A stretch of DNA of 6,533 nucleotides from CAKPSH01 sp964634355 (GCA_964634355.1 CAZWIF010000060.1:1-6533), one strand, 5' to 3'. Numbered from the stretch's first letter, positions 1 to 6,276 are shown. Numbers and translations are program-made. Notes: generated from the letters alone by a model not told the origin.

Positions 1-149
1 GCATATTTTGCTCAATTTCAAGTAACTTATCTGCATCTATCATAAATCCACCTAAAGTAAAATATTTACTTGTGTTTTCTACTAACTTATTATTTTCTTT
101 GTCAAAACCACCAGGTTGACCGACTTTCATCTAGAAAAATTATGTACAT
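1..149 (-). pseudogene. DUF3800-family protein, N-terminal fragment with a frameshift
   Basis: Read on the minus strand from ATG at 149, the first nine codons give MYIIFLDES. Skipping one C (plus-strand G at 122) continues as GQPGGFDKENN, then SKYFTLGGFMIDADKLLEIEQ up to the window edge. Joined, this gives a hydrophobic strand with DESGQPG, followed about 20 residues later by YFTLGG. That is the typical N-terminus of DUF3800 proteins, which are predicted to have an RNase H-like fold with the Asp of DESG at the putative active site. Without the skip, the first frame hits TGA after a few codons, and the second frame has a TAG directly before its first ATG (128-130), so a restart would lose the DES residues. 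A ribosome binding site (AGAGGA) lies 9 bases before ATG 149, so the start looks genuine. The gene is cut by the window edge, so later damage cannot be judged. It is either a pseudogene or a one-base sequence error. The biochemical role of DUF3800 proteins is poorly defined; some occur near phage or defence genes. Confidence 0.75.
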
Positions 150-180
150 ATAATTTCTTCCTCTTTTCTAATTTTTCCAC

Positions 181-189
181 ATTATATCA
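181..189 (-). promoter_or_regulatory. Extended -10 promoter for the DUF3800 gene
   Basis: On the minus strand the sequence reads TGATATAAT, a perfect TATAAT (181-186) preceded by TGn, which is an extended -10 element. A start of transcription near 174 would give a leader of about 25 nt to ATG 149. There is no good -35: the position 17 bp upstream (204-209) reads CTTTAT and lies inside an inverted repeat. Confidence 0.5.
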
Positions 190-200
190 ATTTTTATAAA

Positions 201-237
201 ATAATAAAGTTTTTTAAATATAAATTAACTTTATTAT
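201..237. terminator. 11-bp inverted repeat, weak terminator or operator
   Basis: ATAATAAAGTT at 201-211 is matched by its exact reverse complement AACTTTATTAT at 227-237, with a 15-nt loop. The stem contains only one G-C pair. It lies about 85 nt beyond the stop codon of the membrane protein at 322-1269 and could end that transcript, but the T-run after the stem on the minus strand is interrupted (TTTATAAAAA). It also covers the -35 region of the downstream promoter at 181-189, so an operator role is equally possible. The rest of 150-321 holds nothing else I can support. Confidence 0.4.
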
Positions 238-321
238 CTATAATTTATATTTTATCATATTGCATAATTTACAAAATTTTGAATAAAATATTATTAGCGC
301 TTCCAGGGAAATATCCAGTAT

Positions 322-1269
322 TTAGTCTATTACGCTTTTAATTTTTGCTAACAGCTCATTAAATATTGCCTTTTGAGACCTTTTTTGTATTGGTGCAATA
401 TAAAACTCCAAATCATCCTTAGTAACAATTATTATATACTTATTTTTATCCACATCTCCTCTTACTCTTTTTGATACAGTAACTTCTTTAATATTTTTTA
501 AATCAATAATAACAAACCCATTGTTAAAACTAAAAATATACTTTGGTGATAAATATACTTTTAATTTATTATATTCTATCAATTGTTCTCCTTCGAACTC
601 ATTTATAACATCCTTCAAGATTCCCTTTTCTTCTAAGCTTTTGATTACCATATCAACATTTTTTCTAATGCGCTTATTTATCCACAAATACAAAGTTCCA
701 ATTATTCCAAAAATAACAGCTGTTATGATAAAATTAATTCCTGCATTATTCTCTTTTGAAACTGTATCTAAGTGATATCCTCCCCAAACCTGATCAAAAT
801 TATCATTACTTGCTATCTCTTCATCGAACAATTCATTTAACTTATTGTTTAATGCACTTCTTAAACTACTTGAACTCAATTGGACAAGTCCATAAACCTC
901 TACGCCTTCAAGTTCATCAATTTCTGCATCTTCACTTACGTCCTTTCCCAATATTGGAATGTTTATATCTTCTGAACTTAATCTTATAAAAAACATATCC
1001 TCATTTTCTCCTACAGCTATATAATACTCTGATACGCTTTCGTCCTCCGAGTCTGTAACAGTTATTAATGGTCCCATCAAATAATAAACTATAGTTTTAG
1101 CATAACTACTTGTTTTATTAGTTTTGTTAAACTCGGAATACTCGATTTCTTTAGGAATTAAACTAATAATTCCATAAATTAATGTCACAACAGCAATTAT
1201 ATACGATATAACAATCACTATAACCTTATTGCTTTTTACCTTAATCAATTCTCTCTCAAAAGATTTCAT
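322..1269 (-). CDS. Two-pass membrane protein with external domain and cytoplasmic C-terminal domain
   Basis: This 315-residue protein is not assigned to a named family. A hydrophobic segment at residues 15-38 and another at about 178-197 frame a loop of roughly 140 residues. The first segment is preceded by Lys/Arg-rich sequence and the second is followed by INKRIRKN, so the positive-inside rule places the loop outside and both ends in the cytoplasm. The external loop is acidic (DSEDESVSEYY, EDAEIDELEG). The C-terminal part (200-315) is a helix followed by alternating beta strands (LKVYLSPKYIFSF, GFVIIDLKNIKEVTV, KYIIIVTKDDLEFYI) and a final helix. This pattern resembles the small PH-like domains of YcxB-type membrane proteins, a fold-level guess only. 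The start ATG at 1269 is supported by a strong GGAGGAG ribosome binding site six bases upstream. It has its own promoter and is divergent from the small gene at 1462. No catalytic motif is visible, so a sensing or envelope-structural role is speculation. Confidence 0.85.
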   Translation of the reverse strand: MKSFERELIKVKSNKVIVIVISYIIAVVTLIYGIISLIPKEIEYSEFNKTNKTSSYAKTIVYYLMGPLITVTDSEDESVSEYYIAVGENEDMFFIRLSSEDINIPILGKDVSEDAEIDELEGVEVYGLVQLSSSSLRSALNNKLNELFDEEIASNDNFDQVWGGYHLDTVSKENNAGINFIITAVIFGIIGTLYLWINKRIRKNVDMVIKSLEEKGILKDVINEFEGEQLIEYNKLKVYLSPKYIFSFNNGFVIIDLKNIKEVTVSKRVRGDVDKNKYIIIVTKDDLEFYIAPIQKRSQKAIFNELLAKIKSVID

Positions 1270-1292
1270 AACTAATCTCCTCCAACTTTAAT

Positions 1293-1321
1293 ATAATATC
1301 CTATTTATATCTTTTTTTCAA
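1293..1321 (-). promoter_or_regulatory. Sigma-A-type promoter for the two-pass membrane protein
   Basis: On the minus strand TTGAAA (1316-1321) is followed after exactly 17 bp by TATTAT (1293-1298). Each hexamer differs from the housekeeping consensus at one position. Transcription would begin near 1286, leaving a very short leader that includes the GGAGGAG ribosome binding site. The OmpR-type repeat array lies just upstream at 1353-1391. Confidence 0.6.
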
Positions 1322-1352
1322 GTAGATAAGGTTGAAAATAATTTATATTAAT

Positions 1353-1391
1353 ATTACATTTCCATTACATTTTTGTTACGTCTTTGTCACA
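1353..1391. promoter_or_regulatory. Four half-sites at 11-bp spacing, WalR/PhoP-like operator
   Basis: Plus-strand half-sites ATTACA (1353), ATTACA (1364), GTTACG (1375) and GTCACA (1386) are each exactly 11 bp apart, so they lie on one face of the helix. On the minus strand the first two read TGTAAT-GGAAA-TGTAAT, a full match to the WalR/YycF consensus TGTWAH-N5-TGTWAH; the other two each miss one position. Tandem sites with 11-bp period are the usual target of OmpR/PhoB-family response regulators, and PhoP boxes have the same layout. The array ends 26 bp before the -10 of the small plus-strand gene (roughly -39 to -77, an activating position) and starts 31 bp upstream of the -35 of the minus-strand membrane protein gene. 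It could therefore serve both. Which regulator binds is not decidable here. Confidence 0.6.
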
Positions 1392-1414
1392 ATTTTCTCC
1401 TTAATCTATAAATA

Positions 1415-1423
1415 TGTTATAAT
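1415..1423 (+). promoter_or_regulatory. Extended -10 promoter for the small 92-residue protein
   Basis: TGTTATAAT is a perfect TATAAT (1418-1423) with the upstream TG of an extended -10. No good -35 is found at 16-18 bp (the region reads TTCTCC), which fits a promoter that needs an activator bound at the array at 1353-1391. The predicted leader to the TTG start at 1462 is about 30 nt. Confidence 0.6.
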
Positions 1424-1446
1424 AAAAATATATTGTATACTATCTG

Positions 1447-1456
1447 AAAGGTGTGA
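1447..1456 (+). promoter_or_regulatory. Ribosome binding site that selects the TTG start at 1462
   Basis: AAAGGTGTGA pairs well with the 16S anti-Shine-Dalgarno sequence. Its AGGTG core ends 8 bases before TTG at 1462. The alternative GTG start at 1453 lies inside this site, leaving no room for a ribosome, so TTG 1462 is preferred. Confidence 0.65.
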
Positions 1457-1461
1457 TTTTT

Positions 1462-1740
1462 TTGGAATATGAAGAAGTATTTTTTTTACCCGGTGTATTA
1501 GATGACACACCATATATTGAAATTTCCTCTATTACACAAAATGCAGAACCTATAGATAATATAGATTCTGCGGTCATAGATAATTCTGAACCTACTATAG
1601 CCTCAAATTGCCTTGCTTTAACTATTGTTCCTGATTATAAACTTATTTCATTAAAAAACATTATTACACGTTCAACCCATATAACATATAAAGTTTTATT
1701 CAGTACTTTTATGTTATATATATTAAAATTATTTTTATAA
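1462..1740 (+). CDS. Small hypothetical protein, acidic N-terminus and basic/hydrophobic C-terminus
   Basis: I do not recognise this protein. Starting at TTG 1462 it has 92 residues; a GTG at 1453 would add three but overlaps the ribosome binding site. Residues 1-55 are acidic and probably flexible (EYEEVFFLPGVLDDTPYIE, EPIDNIDSAVIDNSEP). The C-terminal 35 residues switch to basic and hydrophobic: DYKLISLKNIITRS, then a hydrophobic end of about 17 residues, YKVLFSTFMLYILKLFL. The end could sit in or on the membrane, with the acidic part outside it. It has its own promoter with four upstream OmpR-type half-sites, a good ribosome binding site and a terminator at its end, all of which support a real gene. 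It converges on the HExxH protein gene with 2 bp between the stop codons. No function is proposed. Confidence 0.7.
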   Translation: MEYEEVFFLPGVLDDTPYIEISSITQNAEPIDNIDSAVIDNSEPTIASNCLALTIVPDYKLISLKNIITRSTHITYKVLFSTFMLYILKLFL

Positions 1741-1785
1741 AACTATTTATTATATTCTGAATCAGGTTTAATAAATAGTTTTTTT
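1739..1785 (+). terminator. Intrinsic terminator at a convergent gene junction
   Basis: AAAACTATTTATT (1739-1751) pairs perfectly with AATAAATAGTTTT (1770-1782), a 13-bp stem with an 18-nt loop. The plus-strand side continues into a run of seven T (1779-1785). It ends the small plus-strand gene whose TAA stop is at 1738-1740. The stem contains the last codons and TAG stop of the opposite gene, so it may also work for that gene, although the T-run on the minus side is only four bases. Confidence 0.75.
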
Positions 1786-2789
1786 ATTATTCTAAAAGCT
1801 TTTATAATCGGATTATCACTTATTACCATTAAAGAAGTTTTTTCTTTTATACTTTTTTCCTTCTCTAATAATATATCATATTGTGCTTCGTAAAATTTTT
1901 CAAAAAAATCATATTTCTCATTTTTTCCAATCAAATTAGAATAATGTAGCAGTTCTTCTTTATATTCCTCTAAATCTTGTAAATTGTCTATAATCTTTAA
2001 AGCGACTTCAGAATTTGAAGTCAGAATAAGCTCTTGTGTAGAAAAATATAACTCTTCTAATTGCCTGATAGAATCTTCTATTTGTTCTCTCTCTTTGTGT
2101 TCTTCGAATAAATTATTTATGCAATCTTTCAAAGATAAAATCCTATCAAAATTATTCCTGATTTTAATAAAATTTTTCTCGCCAAAATTATCAATACATT
2201 CATAAATAAACTCATCATTGCAATTAATTGTACTATTTACCAAGGTCTCATCTCCGATTAAATACACAATCTGTTCAATCAAATTTGTAACCATGGCATA
2301 ATAATTCCTACTTATAGTTGGAATATCAATGCCATAAACTCGTATAATCTTTCTTTCATTATGCAATATCTTAGAAACAATATATTGAATTGCAGCCTCA
2401 TTAAAAGCTAATCCCACAATTTTTGTATCTTTAAAATCGCATATTCCCAACTGAATTAATTTATTTTTCTTATCTTTATACTCTTGTATTTTATGAATAC
2501 ATTCATGTAAAATAACATCATTTAATTTATTTAAATCTAAACTCTTATCAAAATAAATAGATGAATTCATATATATATAATTTGCTTTTGACATCCCTTG
2601 AGGTGTATTAGCTATGTACATATTTGTGTTTATAAGTTTCTCTTCAATTAATTCCTTATTTAAACCAGAATCCCTAAAATTTTCAGTCAATGAGATAGAG
2701 ACCATATTGGCCAAATTTCTTTTAGTAGCATCATCCACATCGCCTAACTTCTCTATTCCGAGTTGTTTTATCTTTTTATCAATATTCAT
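1743..2789 (-). CDS. Putative cytoplasmic zinc metallopeptidase (HExxH, gluzincin-like)
   Basis: From ATG at 2789 the protein has 348 residues. The sequence VILHECIHKIQ holds an HExxH zinc motif at residues 95-99, followed by FNEAA with a Glu at 131. That Glu lies 32 residues after the second His, within the spacing expected for the third zinc ligand of gluzincins. A helical, Lys/Glu-rich region follows at about 226-319, probably coiled coil. Near the end, NPIIKAFRIIKKLFIK is a basic amphipathic segment that might touch the membrane. There is no signal peptide, so the protein is cytoplasmic. ATG 2789 is preferred because GGAAAGGA precedes it by 11 bases; an in-frame ATG at 2822 adds 11 residues but has no ribosome binding site. 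It follows the surface protein gene by about 50 bp on the same strand without a terminator, so the two are probably co-transcribed. Substrate unknown; peptidase activity is inferred only from the motif. Confidence 0.8.
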   Translation of the reverse strand: MNIDKKIKQLGIEKLGDVDDATKRNLANMVSISLTENFRDSGLNKELIEEKLINTNMYIANTPQGMSKANYIYMNSSIYFDKSLDLNKLNDVILHECIHKIQEYKDKKNKLIQLGICDFKDTKIVGLAFNEAAIQYIVSKILHNERKIIRVYGIDIPTISRNYYAMVTNLIEQIVYLIGDETLVNSTINCNDEFIYECIDNFGEKNFIKIRNNFDRILSLKDCINNLFEEHKEREQIEDSIRQLEELYFSTQELILTSNSEVALKIIDNLQDLEEYKEELLHYSNLIGKNEKYDFFEKFYEAQYDILLEKEKSIKEKTSLMVISDNPIIKAFRIIKKLFIKPDSEYNK

Positions 2790-2800
2790 TCTACTATTAT

Positions 2801-2808
2801 TCCTTTCC
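2801..2808 (-). promoter_or_regulatory. Ribosome binding site favouring the start at 2789
   Basis: GGAAAGGA on the minus strand stands 11 bases before ATG 2789. The region before the upstream in-frame ATG at 2822 has no purine-rich site, which argues for the shorter protein. The spacing is slightly long, so this is support and not proof. Confidence 0.5.
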
Positions 2809-2838
2809 ACAGCACAATCCATTTCATTAACTTATGAC

Positions 2839-5800
2839 TTAATGTTTTCTTAAATGTTTACAATGCTTTCCATGTTTTGGTGCTTTGTAAATTACTATTT
2901 TATTTTTTATAACCATTCTATATCCTAATATAAGAATGCATAATCCACATATCAACAACATCGTGCATCCCACCGCACCTGCTGATGGCAAAGTTATTTC
3001 AATATTACTTTTCTTTAAATTGCCTATAGTTAGCTCCAAAATTCCATTACTATAGTTCTCATTGTCATTTCCAGCATTTTCTATCACTATTGGAGTTGCA
3101 TCTAAATAATACCCATCTGGTGCAGTTTCTTCGACCAAAACATATGAGTTTCCTAAAGTTAGTTTTCTAGCAGCAGTGCCAGAATAGTTTATTACTCCAT
3201 TTACATCTGTTGCATCAGTTGTTCCCAAATAATAATATGTTACATCATTTACTATTATTGTGTCCAGGATATCACTTGCCTCCTCATACGCTCCGTAAAC
3301 CTTAAATATAGCTCCAGATAATACCTCATCTGTATCTTTTACATTTACCTTTAGTATCTTCAATGTAAATTCATCATTTACAGGAGCATTTGTAATAATA
3401 TATTTATTTTCAATCCCATTCTCTGTTGTATAAAGTATAGTTGTACCAATCATAACTGTTACACTATTGCCGTTTTTTTCAACTGTTACCTTCCATTCTT
3501 CATCACTTGTCTTAAATCCTGTAGGAGCATTAGTTTCCTTTAATGTATAATTTCCAGATGTTAATTCATTAAAGAAAACAATTCCATCGCTTCCAGAAGT
3601 TGCCACGTATTCTGTCCCTTCTTCTTTTGTTAATGTAAATTCTGCACCTGACAATGTTACATCTTCAGAATTCTCCATAACCTTTTCAATATAAAACATT
3701 CCCGTACCTGTAGGTGTATAATAATTATCAAATGATATTGTTTCAACTTCCCCTGCAGAAATTTGACCAGATTTACCAATTGATTGTTCCATCGTTCCAT
3801 CAGAATAATATATAGTCATAACCGTCGAGCAATTATATCCCTCAACATCATAATTTTCTTCTTCAAATTTATATAATTCTCCATTAATAAGATTTGCTAC
3901 CCAACTATATGTATTTTCTTGTTTATCGTTATAAGAATATAAACCATATAAAGCATCATCCGTACTATTAGATGTAACCATAGTAAAATACGCTGAAAAA
4001 TCATTATTTTCTTCTACATATGCTTCAATATTATAACTATTATAATCCATAAGAGAATTATCTTCCACATCACTTAATCCATAATTAGTCGTTGTAACTA
4101 ATAATCTATCAGTATTTGCAACTAATACTCCATCGACATGCCATCCTTCATATAATTCTTTTAATACATACCACCTTACAGAATAATTTGTTAATGATGT
4201 ATCGCTTAAAGAAACTGTTGGTTGAGGGTCACTATTTCCCGAACATAGATATATTGTTTCTTCGTTTTCCCATAGATAAGTCATTATATGTTCATCAACT
4301 TGTTCTACTGTTGCACCTGTTTCTACAATGCACTCTTCTAATTCTCCATTTTTAACCGTAAGGAAACATTCAATTACAATTTGCGTATCTTCATTATCAC
4401 TGTTATAACTTGAACTAAACATTTGGGTAATTTTTGCATTCGCATCTACAGCATAGATTGAATCTGACCCCGTTATTTCTTTTCCATAATAGATATGTCC
4501 CACTATCACTGAATACGTATAGCTTCCATTATTTCGTGGTCCCACATCACCAGTCACATCCAAGATAGTTCCTTTATAGTTAACAAAGAAAAAAACTAAT
4601 CCAGAAAATTCTCTGTACCTGGCTATCATAACTGAACCACCTGAAATTATGCGCCCATCTCCATTAATATCTATAATATACATTTCGTCATTATTTATTA
4701 TAATCTCTGCATTTTCTTCAAAATAACATATTTCGCCATTTACATCTTCAGTTTCCCAATATAAAAACTCAAACTCTATTCCCCAAATATGTGATGCTCC
4801 TTCAGACTCATCAGCAAAGTTATCATAATCAATTTCTTCTTGTTTGCCTTCTGGTAAATAATTATAATAATATATTGAATGGAAAATAAAACGGTTATTT
4901 TCATCATCACCATTTTTTATTTCATATAATTTACCACCACTATCTGTATCTTGATATTCATTATCTACAGTAGGCTTATTTTTAAATGTTCCACTATAGT
5001 TTAAATATGCATATTCACTATCTTGCATTTCATTAAAATCTGTTTCAACATCATATATTAAACACAAATCAGCTGTCCACTTTGCTGTTAAGCTTAGATA
5101 ATTACTATTTGATGCTAATTCACTAATCTCCTGTGAAGTTAATTGTGTGCCAGGCTCTATTAAATTATTTCTATCACCATTTACAATCCAACCAACAAAT
5201 GAATAAGTAATATCATATCCATTAACAGTAGCAGTATATGAATTGTTCGTTAATGTCAATATTTTATATGACTCTACCTCTCCCAAGGTGATTGTTTCAA
5301 GATATTGTGTTGTAGAATAGCTTCCAATTGTTATATTTGCACTATTATTTGCATCATAATTAATATATAACATATCTTCTGATATTTCTTTAATGGTATA
5401 ATTAGATTGTACTTGTTCAATTGTAATTATATTATTTTCATCAGATATATAAATACTTCCATTTTCTCCAATTGCCATCCATTTTTTGCTTGTGTCTCCA
5501 AATTTGCTTAAATCCAATTTATAAGTTGTATTATTAAGAGCATAACAAGTACTACTACCACTAGATTGTTCAATAGTTATTGTATAAAAGCTTTCATTTT
5601 CTGCATAATTTTCTACCCAGGCATTTCCTTGGGTAAGTGAGTTATTAGGCATATAATAAATATTGCACTTTAATTGTGAGCCAGTTGTATTATTAGATCT
5701 GCTAAGAATTGGCACCCAATATGTTTCTTCATAATTTACTATTCCTGACCCAGCATACACATAATCTCCATAATAAGCATCTTCCGCACATACGATAATA

Positions 5801-6204
5801 TTTTTCCCTAATTGTGAAGAGTCATCAGAATCATAGCCATATATTCCATAAACGCTTTCCAATAATGAAGATGGTAAATAAAATCTGTCTGTACTCTCGT
5901 TTGAATTAAATTGCAAATTAGTATTCTCATACCCTGTAATTTCATTAGCTCCCCAATTATTGCTATCACTATCATTACTTGAATCATGTATACTACCATC
6001 TAAGTTAACTATAGTCCACTTTCCATTAATTGAAACCCAAAACCATGCATATATTGTATCAGTATTTTCTTCATCTATGGCTTTAACAATATCATCTTTC
6101 ATAACATTCTTAAACAAAAAGAAAATTAAAACTAATAATATTAACATAATTATTGAGTTTTTTATAATTATTAAGTTTTTTTCCTTTATTGTTTTATTAA
6201 TCAT
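2839..6204 (-). CDS. Large sortase-anchored-type surface protein with two CnaB/SpaA isopeptide domains
   Basis: This 1121-residue protein is built like a Gram-positive adhesin or pilin-related protein. A hydrophobic segment at residues 11-32 acts as signal peptide or anchor; no clear AxA site follows, VKA at 40-42 being the best candidate. Residues 45-300 are rich in Asn, Ser and Tyr. Two modules resemble Listeria-Bacteroides-type repeats: about 300-378 (FVGW to LTAKW) and 470-532 (FLYW to IARY). A stretch at 675-694 reads RWYVLK then GWHVDGVL, which I associate with SpaA-type proteins of gut Firmicutes. Two CnaB domains follow: 836-942 (candidate bond residues Lys841, Glu890, Asn939) and 945-1066 (Lys952, Glu1025, Asn1062). 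The end is an LPSAG sortase-like motif (1072-1076), a membrane segment (1077-1099) and a Lys/His-rich tail. ATG 6204 has AAAGGA six bases upstream. The product probably mediates adhesion; the ligand is unknown and no sortase gene is in the window. Confidence 0.9.
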   Translation of the reverse strand: MINKTIKEKNLIIIKNSIIMLILLVLIFFLFKNVMKDDIVKAIDEENTDTIYAWFWVSINGKWTIVNLDGSIHDSSNDSDSNNWGANEITGYENTNLQFNSNESTDRFYLPSSLLESVYGIYGYDSDDSSQLGKNIIVCAEDAYYGDYVYAGSGIVNYEETYWVPILSRSNNTTGSQLKCNIYYMPNNSLTQGNAWVENYAENESFYTITIEQSSGSSTCYALNNTTYKLDLSKFGDTSKKWMAIGENGSIYISDENNIITIEQVQSNYTIKEISEDMLYINYDANNSANITIGSYSTTQYLETITLGEVESYKILTLTNNSYTATVNGYDITYSFVGWIVNGDRNNLIEPGTQLTSQEISELASNSNYLSLTAKWTADLCLIYDVETDFNEMQDSEYAYLNYSGTFKNKPTVDNEYQDTDSGGKLYEIKNGDDENNRFIFHSIYYYNYLPEGKQEEIDYDNFADESEGASHIWGIEFEFLYWETEDVNGEICYFEENAEIIINNDEMYIIDINGDGRIISGGSVMIARYREFSGLVFFFVNYKGTILDVTGDVGPRNNGSYTYSVIVGHIYYGKEITGSDSIYAVDANAKITQMFSSSYNSDNEDTQIVIECFLTVKNGELEECIVETGATVEQVDEHIMTYLWENEETIYLCSGNSDPQPTVSLSDTSLTNYSVRWYVLKELYEGWHVDGVLVANTDRLLVTTTNYGLSDVEDNSLMDYNSYNIEAYVEENNDFSAYFTMVTSNSTDDALYGLYSYNDKQENTYSWVANLINGELYKFEEENYDVEGYNCSTVMTIYYSDGTMEQSIGKSGQISAGEVETISFDNYYTPTGTGMFYIEKVMENSEDVTLSGAEFTLTKEEGTEYVATSGSDGIVFFNELTSGNYTLKETNAPTGFKTSDEEWKVTVEKNGNSVTVMIGTTILYTTENGIENKYIITNAPVNDEFTLKILKVNVKDTDEVLSGAIFKVYGAYEEASDILDTIIVNDVTYYYLGTTDATDVNGVINYSGTAARKLTLGNSYVLVEETAPDGYYLDATPIVIENAGNDNENYSNGILELTIGNLKKSNIEITLPSAGAVGCTMLLICGLCILILGYRMVIKNKIVIYKAPKHGKHCKHLRKH

Positions 6205-6210
6205 ACTTTT

Positions 6211-6216
6211 TCCTTT
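6211..6216 (-). promoter_or_regulatory. Ribosome binding site of the surface protein gene
   Basis: AAAGGA on the minus strand lies six bases before ATG 6204 and fixes the start of the surface protein at the membrane-segment-containing N-terminus. Confidence 0.7.
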
Positions 6217-6247
6217 GTCTCCCTATAATATACAATTTATTAATTTT

Positions 6248-6276
6248 ATTAAAACATAAGTATCAATTTTTGTCAA
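6248..6276 (-). promoter_or_regulatory. Strong sigma-A-type promoter of the surface protein transcription unit
   Basis: On the minus strand a perfect TTGACA (6271-6276) is followed after 17 bp by TTTAAT (6248-6253), preceded by TGT, which adds an extended -10. Transcription would start near 6241 and leave a leader of about 37 nt to ATG 6204. It would drive the surface protein and, by read-through, the HExxH protein. Confidence 0.75.

Noticed and set aside
521..775. Open plus-strand frame opposite the membrane protein gene
   Set aside because: It lies fully antisense to a better-supported gene, has no ribosome binding site, and its composition is that of a shadow frame. The same holds for open frames at 756-989, 1984-2205, 2614-2853, 4116-4355, 5808-5999 and 5960-6259.
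1384..1389. TTGTCA as -35 of the small plus-strand gene
   Set aside because: It lies 28 bp from the TATAAT at 1418, far too distant for a sigma-A promoter, and it is part of the phased operator array.
1453..1455. GTG as start codon of the small plus-strand gene
   Set aside because: It overlaps the ribosome binding site at 1447-1456; TTG at 1462 has correct spacing.
2823..2840. Near-palindrome TTAAGTCATAAGTTAA between the surface protein stop and the next gene
   Set aside because: The arms do not pair as a usable stem and no T-run follows, so it is not a terminator.
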